Assembly (NCBI GenBank): GCA_003255025.1
Contig: QANY01009128.1
Location: 193,536 to 257,535, forward strand
Source of the DNA: Datisca glomerata
Lineage: Eukaryota > Streptophyta > Magnoliopsida > Cucurbitales > Datiscaceae
Length of the DNA stretch: 64,000 nucleotides
Reading direction: 5' to 3'
In this document: piece by piece, positions 11,307 to 21,017 of the stretch
Numbering within the stretch: position 1 is the stretch's first letter
Layout of the letters: every line of letters starts with the position of its first letter
Program-made: the position numbers and the translations under genes
Notes under the pieces: generated by a model
The model's input: the letters and a program-made list of their open reading frames with translations, nothing else
Told to the model about the DNA's origin: nothing
Database searches by the model: none

Positions 11307-11623
11307 GTAGTGACATTTCTCACTTTTGGTCTTTAAATTTTGATAACAATTTCAACATTGATTTTCCAAATCAGTTCTCAAAATGGTGGTCCATTCATGA
11401 TTTTACCTTAGAACTCGTTTTACAACTCATACTATTTGAGAGCTAAAACCTGTTTTGTGAAACAAAGCTTTATTCTTCTACTCTTCTTTTGTAAATCTTT
11501 TCTTTTTTTTCTTTAACATAAATTAGTGAGCGGGAGCACTAATTTATTGTTGCCAATAAACTCTGTTTGTGTAAGTTTTTAATCTTACACTCTAGTACGG
11601 TAACTGTTTTTACTATTCATTAA
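11307..11623 (+). repeat. Right terminal direct repeat of the EPRV-alpha plus-strand copy
   Basis: This is the same-orientation copy of 4864-5178. It opens with GTAGTGACATTTCTCAC, switches from 3' ORF to leader near 11412, and loses homology after ATTCATTAA. The two repeats differ at a minority of positions, mostly single-base changes and small indels. Confidence 0.7.
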
Positions 11624-11698
11624 AGGGATTAAAGATCTGAAAGACTGAGTATCAAGATGCAAGAATTAAAAAAGATAAACAGTAAAAAGTGTTGTATT
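11624..11698. other. Junction segment between the plus-strand EPRV copy and the foldback element
   Basis: The segment contains ATGCAAGAATTAAAAAAGATAAACAGTAAAA-like sequence, close to 12128-12158 in the same orientation. That is minus-strand leader, so the plus-strand copy ends by running into a fragment of a minus-strand copy. No gene is seen. Confidence 0.45.
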
Positions 11699-12077
11699 GA
11701 GGGACCTGAGGTGGTCACTGCCCAACTATACTTTGTGGTGAGACCACGCCTTTTGGTATCAAAGTCACTATCATGTAAGACCTCGCCTAATGGGATAAGA
11801 GCCTTGAGACCACCTCAGGTCCCTCTAAAATCACTTTTTACTGTGTGACTAGTGACGAAGCATAGACTCTTACCCCCAGAGTATCCCTTCCGGGTAAGGT
11901 CCGGCATGGGTTGCACGTCAAAAGTAAAAAGGTCATGAGGTCCGTGCGTAAAAATTGGTCAAAAGTAAAAAGGTCAAGAGGCCCATGCGTAAAAAGTGGT
12001 TTTAGAGGGACCTGAGATGGTCTCAAGGCCTCTTATCCCATTAAGGGAGGTCTTACGTGATAATGACTTTAATACCA
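11699..12077. repeat. Foldback (inverted-repeat) element
   Basis: The arms 11757-11844 and 11989-12077 are near-perfect reverse complements (~88 bp) around a ~145-bp loop. The outer ends carry TTGGTATCAAAGTC (left) and its complement GACTTTAATACCAA (right), resembling a primer-binding site. A third copy of the word GGGACCTGAGGTGGTC lies outside the left arm at 11701. The loop has its own short duplication (GTCAAAAGTAAAAAGGTCA, about 11917 and 11957). There is no coding capacity. It sits between the plus-strand and minus-strand EPRV copies. Confidence 0.75.
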
Positions 12078-12540
12078 AAATATGCGGAATCAAATATAAT
12101 TTAAGCAAATAGAGAGGGAGTATTAATATGCAAGAATTAAATAGGAAAACAGTAAAACTATATTAAGGTATAAGATTAAAAACTTACACACAGTAAAATT
12201 ATTGACAACGATTAATTAGTGCTCCCACTCAATTAATGTTGAAGGAAAAAAATGAAGAAATATTTACAGAAGAGGGAGAAGAAGAAAACTTTATTTCACA
12301 AAACAAGTTTTTTCTCAAATAGTTTAAGAGTTAAAAACGAGTTCTGAAGAACAAATGGGAGATGACTACCTATTTAGAATAAAGGAAAGTGGAGTTCACA
12401 GGGAACTTATCACTTAACTGAACTATTCTATTCTACAAAAATAAAAACATTTTACATTTCTACTTTTACCTATTTTTGACTAAGAACAGTAAAAAGCATG
12501 AATAATTACCTTAATTATTTCGACAACTAGTATCATTATT
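12062..12540 (-). promoter_or_regulatory. EPRV-alpha leader and promoter, minus-strand copy
   Basis: This is the reverse complement of 4190-4700. It includes the primer-binding-site relic at the low end (TGGTATTAAAGTC on the minus strand), the leader, and a decayed TATA box reading TTCTAAATAGG on the minus strand (about 12370-12381). It forms the 3' end of the minus-strand copy, so that copy runs from PBS to PBS. Confidence 0.65.
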
Positions 12541-12840
12541 ACAGAAAATGACAAATTACAAATATTCCTTTGATAATTGTAATCTTGTGTCTTCATCATT
12601 GTCTTGAAGATAGTCAATAAGACTATTGTTGCTTCATTCTAGCAGAACCATTGTTATTGTTCCTTGATAGTTGCTATCTTACACTTTAGTGACTTCATTA
12701 TTGTTATCTTGAAAGTCATCATTATTGTTATCTTGAAAGTCATTGTTGTCATTGATTGTTGAGTATCACTATAGTCATTGTTTTGGAAGATTAAAATGAT
12801 TTCTTTCTGAATTTTCTTGACATTTTACCAATGGGAAAAT
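12541..12840 (-). other. EPRV-alpha intergenic region, single copy
   Basis: On the minus strand this is the AT-rich stretch that follows the 3' ORF. Short words such as CAATAATGA and TTTCAAGATAACAATAATG recur. It corresponds to the non-coding half of the 0.82-kb tandem unit at 1-4140. Here it is not amplified, which shows that amplification is a feature of the left copy only. Confidence 0.5.
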
Positions 12841-13320
12841 ATTTATTTTTCCAATTTATTCATCCTCACATAATGGAGTCTGGGTAAATGGATTGACCAA
12901 TTTTAGGCTAGGGTGACTTTTTGCAAATTCTTGATTGATAAATGTATATATTTTTTGGGTATTAAACTTGTCCCACCATTTAACATAATATTGTCCGGTG
13001 ATAATTCCATCTTCAATTGAGTATTGCCATTTAAGAATCCATGGTAATTTATATTTATTTATGAAGCAAAGTAATTCGGGGAAAGAAGTCTCAATTAGTG
13101 AAGGTTTATAAATTTTTAAGAATAAATTAAAAGTTGTTGTAAATCGATTGGAAAAAATTCTAAGACAGAACTATGAACGGACAACCATCTTAAGAACCAT
13201 TTTGAAAAATCAACCTTAAAATTCTTATCAAAATTCAAAAACCATGAATGAGAAAAATTACTTTCTTGATGTAGGAAAATTGTGTCATGCATCAATGTAG
13301 TCAAAATAATTGTATTATTT
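12841..13320 (-). pseudogene. EPRV-alpha 3' ORF, C-terminal half
   Basis: Minus-strand reading gives SWFLNFDKNFKVDFSKWF (13304 downward), then a stretch reading LPWILKWQYSIEDG, then KWWDKFNTQK. The same words occur in the 0.82-kb array (YKIPWILKW, KWWDKLNTQK) and in lineage beta (IPWIWKWDL, KWWDKGMNP). Frame breaks separate the blocks. The conserved Trp-rich core across two divergent lineages is the best evidence that this was a real viral protein; its role is unknown. Confidence 0.55.
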
Positions 13321-13860
13321 TTTACTCAAAAGATTTTCCAGACCTGAAGGATGGATTTTCTATTCTTTCAATGTCAGAATTTTGAGAAGGTAAAAGGAAT
13401 GATAGGTGATATTTCTTCATCCATTCTTGATTGGACTGAGTTTTTCAAATTTAATATCTAAGAGAATGTCTCTATAAAAACTGAGATTTTTGTCTCTGTG
13501 ATCAGGGACAAAATGAAAATCAGGAAGAAAATATGCTTTTGCTATTTCAGCAAGTTTTTTAGATGAGCGAATGGGAGCTAAATGAGTTGACTTTCTGTAT
13601 TTTGTAATTGGTTGATTTATTAATTGTTCATCAAAGAGCTGAGTGGTTGCAAATGGGTCAAATTAATTTACCAAGACTGTTTGATAGTTGGGTCTGATGG
13701 ACTCAAGTATTGTCATTTAATTAGGAGTGTGAGACTCCTATTTAACTTGGACCTGGAGGGTCAATTGTGAGTTGATGACTCTCCCTTGACTCTTGCTTTG
13801 GAGGCCTGGGTCTAGACCCCATTTTAACTGCATTGTAAAAATTCACGAGTAAGAAAATCA
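13321..13860 (-). pseudogene. EPRV-alpha 3' ORF, N-terminal half
   Basis: Minus-strand sequence near 13720 downward encodes SIRPNYQ-type words, then SKKLAEIAKAYFLPDFHF and NLSFYRDILLDIKF, matching the plus-strand remnant at 10886-11200. Just upstream, at about 13860-13810, a stretch reading FLTREFLQ marks the RNase H C terminus, as in lineage beta. The frame is interrupted. Confidence 0.45.
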
Positions 13861-14815
13861 GGGACTGAATTATTAATTCTTTTGATGAATACAATATCAA
13901 AATAAAAAAAAACTAAGAATAAATTACCATCTAACAAAAATCTGTTTGGAAGCAATATTTTTAATATCTTTTTTCAAAACATGCTTTGCAGATTTCCAAT
14001 CAATTTTTAATAAAAATTTGTGATTTAAAAAATCCTGAAATTTTTGAATACATAATATAACTGCTAGGATTTCCTTTTTTATTGTACTACAATTTTTTTT
14101 GTGATTGTGTCCAACTTCCGGATGTAAATCTAACAAATTGTTCTGAAACATCTAGAGAATTTTTTTGTGATAGGATACCTCCATATCTAATTTCAGAGGC
14201 ATCTATTTAAACATTTTTGAAAGAATTATTGGTAGGAATGCCAAGACAAGGAAGTGCTTTAACATGGACCTTAATCCTTTTGATTAAATCAGTATGGACA
14301 GTTGTCCATGGAGGAAGATTCTTTTTAAGCCTTTCAAAAAGATGTTTATAGTCAATTATCATTTTGCAGTAAAAGTCAGATATGTAATTTAAAGATTCTA
14401 AAAATCTTTACAACTGACAAATTGTATCACCCTATCAATTGGCTCAATTATAGAATGGTGTATTTCAAATCCTAGGAATCTAACCTTAGATTGAAATAAC
14501 CTAATTTTACTTGCAGAGATAACTAAATCATTTTGTTTTATTATCTTAATAAATAATTCAAAATGTCTACAATGTTGTTCTATCGATTTAGAGAAAATAA
14601 GCACATCATCAATGTAAACAATTGATTAAAGATTTCATTCATTATTTTTTGAAATTCGTTGGGAGCATTTTTAAGCCTAAAGGGCATTACATTCCATTCG
14701 TAATGACCGAATGACGTTACAAATGCAGTTTTATATTTATCATCTCCATTTATCTCTGGATTTGTCAAAATCTAAATTCCATGTCAAATTTAGAGAATAC
14801 CACCGCATTTCCAAT
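13861..14815 (-). pseudogene. EPRV-alpha RT and RNase H, minus-strand copy
   Basis: From 14768 downward the minus strand reads [20 protein letters not shown] and then [15 protein letters not shown], the caulimovirid RT palm. The YIDD box region near 14600 is frame-broken. [11 protein letters not shown] and FQSKVRFLGFEIHH follow (14604 downward). RNase H is at 14151-13924, with TIKKEILAVILCIQKFQDFL and LLKIDWKSAKHV. At least three breaks separate these blocks. Upstream RT fingers, protease and zinc finger are missing in this orientation. Confidence 0.75.
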
Positions 14816-15062
14816 GGTTAGAGTGGTCATTTATCAAATAACTGCCAAGTTAAAAATAAATTTAACCAATTAAAAATCTTTGAAGAAGATAAACAAGAAT
14901 TGTTTAGAATCTTAGAAACAATAGATTATTATGAGAGTGATAGTGAAGATTTAGGAGAATTTGAATCACCTGAATTCTCTGAATATAACTTCAAGTTCTG
15001 ACACTGATTCTCCTAATATCACTATAGGATGCAGGGATAGTTATTGCCAAAAAAATAAATTG
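14815..15062 (+). pseudogene. Inverted piece of EPRV-alpha zinc-finger region
   Basis: This ~248-bp segment reads on the plus strand, opposite to the copy that contains it. It matches 8590-8830 of the plus-strand copy: GGTCATT, then NQLKI-type coding, then ESDSxD acidic codons and CTCCTAATATC. It replaces the missing protease and RT fingers of the minus-strand copy. It is best explained by a small inversion or a patch from a second copy. Confidence 0.6.
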
Positions 15063-16027
15063 TAGATGGCTCATAGGTATCTGAGATATTGTTTCTCAAA
15101 ATTTCTATTTTTTTAAATATTTTTTCATCAAGAGTTTTTTTCATAATGAACTCGGAAGAGTTCAATAAATTCTTTTTTAGATTGAAATTTTTTATAATTA
15201 ATTAGGATGTTTTCATATGGTTGATGACTAGTAGTTACCACACTGGAGTCTTCCTAGACCCTTTTATATTTTGAAATTATTTTGATATTTTTTCTCGTAA
15301 ATATCCTCGATAAAATCAAAGAAAAACATATCAACTCTAAATTTTTGCATGAATGCCTTTCACTCAGCAAATATGATTTTTCTTTGGTCCATATTATATT
15401 TTTCTCTGAACATATTACGTATATCAAGATTGACTGGGTCACCATTGTTTTAGATTATTCTTTCCCAATCTGATTTATATTCTTGCTTTTGGGTATCGAG
15501 ATTCAATTTTTTTGAATTTCTTAATTCGTGTTCTAATTTTTAAATCTTAAAATTTTGAATATTAATAGATGATTCAAGAAAAAAACTCCTAGGAGCACTA
15601 GACTGCCTATACTCCCTAATTTGAGAATTAAAAGATTAGTAATTAATTTCATTAGATTGTTCATATTACGGTTTGCCTGACTTTCTTGGGAACTTATTCA
15701 TTTAGATTCTAGACTTTTAATTTTTAAACTTATTAATTCTTACTAAATTAGAATCCTAATATCTTGATCATTACTAATAGATGATCTAAAAGAGGATTTA
15801 AAGTTCATATTTTTATTGGTGATTTTGGGTATATTTCATACATCATGATCTACTTGATCATCTATATAGTATTCATAATGATCTTCTTGATCATCTGGAA
15901 GGTATTTAAAATACTTATGATCTACTTGATTATCTGTTAATTTAAAATGTTCATCCATTATGTCGGATATTAAAGACATTATAGATCTAATGCTACTAGA
16001 AGAACTACTTCTATATAACCTACTCAT
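15063..16027 (-). pseudogene. EPRV-alpha coat-region ORF, minus-strand copy
   Basis: The minus strand opens at ATG 16027 with MSRLYRSSSSSSIRSIM and an acidic run of DDQxDHxYF units, then stops at 15836. Degraded homology to 5900-6560 continues to about 15230, including the block FRIYNMDQRKI-like reading near 15420-15360 and the HTGVFLDPF antisense landmark near 15240. Numerous stops and indels are present. The large Glu/Ser-rich repeat region of the plus-strand copy is almost absent here. Confidence 0.6.
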
Positions 16028-16460
16028 GATTCAAATGATTAAATTATTCTTATGATAAAAAACTTCATATTGTATTTTGATTACTAATCTGTTGTGGTGA
16101 CTTCTACAACCTCATATTAGGGTCGCTCTTCTCTAACTTGCCCCTACAACCACTCTACCCTCGGGATTTACGTCTCTAAGAGGTCTTACTAAGATATCTG
16201 AAGCTAACCAATAGAATTTGATACGTCAACCTCTGATAAAACAGATTCACAGATTATATAAACAAATAATATAGAAAAATAATCAATTGTAAGAATAACC
16301 AGCCATTTGGACGGAGAGTGGGATTATATATGAGCAATTATTCATGTAATCAATTGAGCAACAATAATCAACCATAATAAGCGGTGAATAATTTAATTAT
16401 GCAGAAATTAAAGTAGAAAACAGTGAATATCCCCACCAGGTTCTGCTCTGATACTAAAAG
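16028..16460 (-). promoter_or_regulatory. EPRV-alpha leader with PBS, minus-strand copy
   Basis: Reverse-complement homology to 5249-5700 covers this stretch. The minus strand begins with TTAGTATCAGAGCAGAACC (16440-16457), a slightly decayed initiator-Met primer-binding site followed by CTGGTGGGG, as at 4707 and 5267. The homology stops here, so this copy ends at the PBS, the natural minus-strand gap of a pararetrovirus genome. Confidence 0.6.
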
Positions 16461-16587
16461 TGATTATATATATAGTGGAAACACCAAAGGACTAAGTAGT
16501 AAATCATGTTTTTTACACCTACAAGGACCATACTACTACAATTAAAGGATGTATAGTTAAAATGATACCTTCTCGATGAAAGCAGAT

Positions 16588-17464
16588 CAGTGTTTTCAAG
16601 GCGCAAGGCACACTCCAAGGCGACAACCCTCTTGGTCGTCTGGAGGCGAGAGGCGCTAGAATGACGTCACCTAATCGAAGAGAGGCACAATTTGATATGT
16701 ATGTAGGAAAACTAATATTATAGACTACACATCTATAGATGACAAAGCATTAAAGTGGGAAAAGAAATAGACAATTTTTATAGTTACTCAGTATATTATG
16801 AAGGCATATTGTGAAGAATAGAAGTTTAAAAGTAAAAAATAATAATTAAAAATATATATTTCTTATTTTAAATTAAGAATAGTTGTATTTCCTATTGGAA
16901 CTATAAGTCTACAAACCATCTGATAATAAAATCTTATAAATTTAAAAACACTAAATGGGTAAAGATAAAAGGTCAAAGTAAAAGCTAATTGTCTCCACAC
17001 TAAAAGTAAAAACTAGTTGTCTCAACACTAAAAGTAAAAGCTAGTTGTCTTCACACTATAACTAATTTTATTTTTTCAATAAAATGAAGACATCTCACAC
17101 AAGTAGCTTTTCTCTTTCTTCTTCCCTTTTTCTCTTTCGTCTCTATTCATCTTCTCGTTCCAGCAAACTTCAAACCCATTTTTTCCCAACCACGCGCTCG
17201 CCAGGGTTTATTACAGCAACTTTCAAACCCATTTTTTTCCCAGCCACGCGCTCGCCAGGGTTTATTAGCGCAACTTTCAAACCCATTTTTTCCCAGCCAA
17301 GCGCTCGCCTGGGTTTATTAGCGCACGACGAGTGGCGCGACAATGGCGAGCAAGGCACTCGCCTGCTTGAAGGTGCGCGCCTCAGCAGGTGTAGAGGCGC
17401 TGCCATGGCTGCTCGCCGCGCCTTGCGCCATAGGCGAGCGCCTGGTTGCACCTTGGAATCACTG
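16588..17464. mobile_element. Non-autonomous hAT element (877 bp) with 8-bp TSD
   Basis: The element begins CAGTGTTTTCAAGGCGCAAG and ends (reverse complement) CAGTGATTCCAAGGTGCAAC, imperfect terminal inverted repeats of hAT type. It is flanked by the exact direct repeat AAGCAGAT at 16580-16587 and 17465-17472; 8 bp is the hAT hallmark. There is no transposase. The ends are GC-rich (AGGCG/CGCCT words) and the middle is AT-rich. A nominal ORF at 17084-17509 runs across the right end and is not a gene. Insertion was into a fructokinase-like exon. Confidence 0.9.
17161..17324. repeat. 53-54-bp direct repeat, three copies, inside the hAT element
   Basis: The unit CTTTCAAACCCATTTTTTCC, continuing through CGCGCTCGCC and GGGTTTATTA, occurs at about 17167, 17220 and 17274. 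The copies are nearly identical. The repeat accounts for part of the open reading frames seen on both strands here. Confidence 0.85.
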
Positions 17465-17579
17465 AAGCAGATGAACCCCCAAGACGAGCTATCCCAACAG
17501 CAACATTAGCTGGTGCACTTCCCGGAGTTTTTTTAAAAGCAGCTTCGGATAAAGAAAGTCCATTAATAGTTGGGTCTTT

Positions 17580-18664
17580 AAAGGAGCAAGTAAAAAAATT
17601 TTAAGGATCTGACAAATGGGCCAACAAGATGTAAATAAAAACTTATTACCCTTTGTCTCTCGGCCTCAATTCTTTCTTCTTCCACCCGCATTTCGCTATA
17701 AGAAGCATTATCAATAACGAAGGTTTAAATTCATTTCATTACTCATCTATTTAGTTTTGGGTTGAGAACCATCTATTAACTTTCGTAACTTCTAATTCAT
17801 ACCAAAAGCATGATTAATTGAAAACTTCTAGGCTTTTACATGGACATCTAGGACTAGATGGTGATGCTTCTCAGCCAAAACATTTAAGACATTTTTAAGG
17901 TTAGCTCAAGAATTTAGGACTTAGTAGAGACTAAAATATCATGCAAAAATTACACATTAATTCATATGCTCAATTTTGAAAAACTTAACCCAATAAGTTC
18001 ATTTATTCCTTCAAAGTTCAAGCTACCAGTACTGAAATAGGAATTATCTCATGAAGCTTATATGTATGCCAAGATTGAAAAGCTTGGCCGAGCAATCAAT
18101 GTAGAGGAGAATCACATAGGCAACAAGTCGGGTTCCTTGCATTGCAATCGAAAACTGAAACACATCTAGAAACACAGAAGCCAAACAACAACTAATATAA
18201 AAAAGATAGACTTTTGATTTCATGGCAGAGATCCAAGTACGAGATCTAAGAAATTAACCACTTTATTATCTAGAACATAGCAACAAACCCTAACAACGCA
18301 CAAGATTTGAGAAGAGAATGGGGGGATTTTGACTTCTTTCTGAGAGATGCTCACCTTCGTGATAGAGAGAGGCAGGGAAACGATGAGAGCATGAGACGAC
18401 AAGGTAGCGGCGACTGCGAGGTAGTGGCGACGAGGCAGTAGCGGTGGCGATGAGGTACTGGCGGTGGCAACGAGGCCAGGGCAGTCGACTTCTATCTTCT
18501 TATCGCGACTTCTCTGCTCTTTGGGACCTCTCTTAGAATGAAAAAGAGAGAAGCTAAGGGTTATGTTGGAACGAGAAGGCAAGATCGTCTTTCCGCCGAT
18601 GTGACAGAAGCCTTCGCGGAATTCACTTTTCCGCGGTTGCGACGAAGACCGGGGAGGGAGAGGG
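17580..18664. other. Intergenic; no gene recognised
   Basis: Sequence 17600-18200 is AT-rich without recognisable coding. From 18220 to 18729 the minus strand is open for 169 codons, but the translation has no domain I recognise. It is driven by GGC/GGT-rich repeats (GCGGCGACTGCGAGGTAGTGGC-like, about 18400-18480) and ends inside an LTR. The region could be a decayed host gene or 5' UTR. No function is proposed. Confidence 0.4.
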
Positions 18665-20791
18665 TGTAATACAAAAATTTTTAATAAAGGGTATTTTTGT
18701 AATTTAAAACTCTCTCTCTTCTCCGTCACCTTTTTCTGTTTTTCTCCCTCTCTCTCCCTCTCTGTTCTGTCTCTCTCTCTCCCCCTCTCTGTTCTGTCTC
18801 TCTCTCTTTACCCCTCTATGTTTTGTCTCTCTCTCTCTCTTTCCCATATCTATTTTGTCTCTCTCTCTTTCCCCCTCTCTGTTCTGTCCGTCTCTCTCTC
18901 TTTCCCCCTCTATGTTTTGTCTCTCTATCCCCCTCTATGTGCATTTCTCTCTCCCTCTTCTTCGTCTCATTCCCCCTCTCTGTTTTGTCTCTCTCTCCTT
19001 CGTCTCCCCCTCTCTGTTTTGTCTCTCTCTCCTCCGTTTCCCCCTCTCTGTTCTGTCTCTCTCTCTCTTCCTCATTTCTGTGTGTCTCTCCCTCCCTCTT
19101 CTTCATCTCCTTCCCCTCTATGTTCTGTCTCTCTCTCCTTCGTCTCCCCCTCTCTCTTCTGTCTCTCTCTCCCCCTCTCTGTGTTCTCTCTCTCTCTCTC
19201 CCTCATCTATGTGCGTCTCTATCTCTCCCTCTTCTTCGTCTCATTCCCCTCTTTCTGTTCTGTTTTTCTCTCTCATTCGTCCCCCTGTTGCGTCTCTATC
19301 TCTCTCTCCCTCTTCTTCGTCTTCCTTTTCTATTTTTTTCTTCTTTTGAACCGGTTCACCTGAACTGGGCCGGTTCAGTCAGACCAGACCATGCTGAACC
19401 ATTTCGGTCAGACCAGACCGGACTGAACCGACTCGGTCAGACTAAACCAGTTCAACCCGACCAGACCGAACCGGCCCAAAACAGCAGAACTGAACCAATT
19501 CAGACCACTCGAACCTTGTTGAACCGTTTTAAACCATTTGATAATTTCACCCGTTGTGGTTTCCATCTGTTCCCAACCTCGCTTAGTAATTTTAATAATT
19601 GTAGATATTATATGCATTTTTTGTGCTCTGGGATCCTTGGATTCCAGGTCATTAGTTGCTGAATTTAATTCGTAGCGAATCCAGGTAAGTGGATTTACAT
19701 AATAATTCGGCTGATATGTTATAAGTGTAGAATATATAATGTGAAATTATTTTTACTATTTCTTTATGTTCAATCTTATGATCAAGTATTTTATTTATTT
19801 TCCATATTATGAGGAAATTATTTACCATGTTATATGATTATATTTTGAGTTATACATGTATTAGTTATGTGTTTATGTTCATGAACAAATTATATGTTTA
19901 CTCATGTATATGTGATAACGTGAAATATGAATGTTACTTCAAGTAAAAAGTGATAAGTAAACAAGAAGTAGATTTAGTCATGTCCCTTGGTCATCAAGTA
20001 ACCAGATTGTTCACGTCATGTTATCAAGTTATACATTTGGGTGTCATCATATTCATGTTAGCGTCATTGAGGTTCAGATAACCTTAAGTTATATCAAGTT
20101 TCAGGACACCCAATATGTCATGTTCACGTTCATGTTACAAGTTCAAGTTTAAGTTGTGAAACAGTTCTGGTTAGGTTGTTAATCAAGGGATATGTCTAGT
20201 TGAGTTATGATCAAGCAAGTATAAGTATTGGCATGTATAAGTACAGGTTTAAGTTATATGTTAATCACGAAATCGATGTGTTGTTCAAGTATTTTATGTG
20301 ACCTGTGAACATGTGAAATAAATTTGCATGAGTTATATGTTTACATTTATGTCATGTGAAACTCTTTAGTATGTGAATTTACTTACTGAGTATTTTTAAT
20401 GCTCACCTTCCATATATAATTGTGTTGCAGATGATGGTGAGCAGCAGGAGTGAGGGACTACCATAGCAAGCACGATTATGATTTCTAGGTTGAATTATGA
20501 CTTCTGTTGACTTTATTTCAGATATTTATGAATAATTATGTTTAATCTTTCATGTCATATGATTTTTCGTGCTTCACTTTATTACAGTTTAATGAATCAT
20601 TTATTTCATTTTAATGAGTTAATATTACTTTAAAATAATTTTTATGCTTCCGCTATTTAAGGTAAAAAATTAGGACAAGATTAGGGCTTTCAATTCGGGG
20701 ATTTTCTCAGATTAGGGTTTCAATTGAATTGAAAAAATTTAGAATTTTGAAATTTCAAGCATGTTTAACCCTCAGGAATCGGGGCGTTACA
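18665..20791 (+). repeat. 5' LTR of the chromovirus (2127 bp)
   Basis: The LTR begins TGTAATACAAAAATTTTTAA and ends GGGGCGTTACA, immediately before the PBS. It contains a long CT-rich minisatellite (18735-19340) followed by GACCAGACCG/AACCGG-type repeats (about 19350-19520). The 3' LTR has ~250 bp near its start that this copy lacks, and a longer CT tract. Confidence 0.9.
18735..19340. repeat. CT-rich minisatellite in 5' LTR
   Basis: Irregular units of the form CCCCCTCTCTGTTCTGTCTC are repeated about 20 times. Because CT repeats rarely form stops, all three plus frames are open for over 160 codons, giving Ser/Leu/Pro-only translations. These are not proteins. Confidence 0.9.
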
Positions 20792-20794
20792 GTT

Positions 20795-20806
20795 TGGTAT
20801 CAGAGC
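20795..20806 (+). promoter_or_regulatory. tRNA-Met PBS of the chromovirus
   Basis: TGGTATCAGAGC lies three bases after the 5' LTR end. It primes minus-strand synthesis from initiator-Met tRNA. Confidence 0.9.
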
Positions 20807-21017
20807 TATGGTTTTAGATTCTATAGACTTTTCTACGTAAAAAGTATGGCATGTCGCTCACTCTGCTCCTCCATCATCTTACAAGTTAGGTACACATGTT
20901 ATATATATGTTTTAACTATAAAATTAGTTTATATGCTTTAGATTCATTATGACACGTTCGATTAAGTTTTTGTTATTTTGCGCATTAAAATTAGAATTTT
21001 GGTAAGTCTTCGATTGT

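Larger units (their letters stand above)
16553..17579 (-). pseudogene. Fructokinase-like exon fragment, split by a hAT insertion
   Basis: Minus-strand sequence 17579-17465 encodes [11 protein letters not shown] and then [17 protein letters not shown], the conserved N-terminal substrate-binding region of plant pfkB-family fructokinases. The reading continues without loss on the other side of the hAT element (16587-16566) with AFIEKV, and then reaches AAG|GTATCA, a plausible splice donor. Plant fructokinases phosphorylate fructose at O6 using ATP. Only one exon-like piece is visible; I find neither the start exon (expected in 17600-18300) nor later exons. Changes such as APGG to TPGS suggest relaxed constraint. 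The minus-strand EPRV copy begins ~100 bp further on, so it may lie in the following intron. Confidence 0.7.

Noticed and set aside
17084..17509. 141-codon ORF at the right end of the hAT element
   Set aside because: It runs across the element end into the fructokinase fragment, reads repeats, and is matched by an equal ORF on the other strand.
18220..18729. 169-codon minus-strand ORF
   Set aside because: No recognisable domain. It starts inside the LTR and crosses its boundary, so it is not one ancestral gene.
18818..19662. Long overlapping open frames in the 5' LTR CT tract
   Set aside because: All three frames are open because CT-rich repeats lack stops. The translations are Ser/Leu/Pro only and lie in an LTR.
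20795..20806. Possible tRNA-Met genes at TGGTATCAGAGC motifs (also 4689, 5249, 16440, 30614, 38012)
   Set aside because: Each is only a primer-binding-site length match next to an LTR end or viral leader; no tRNA cloverleaf surrounds any of them.
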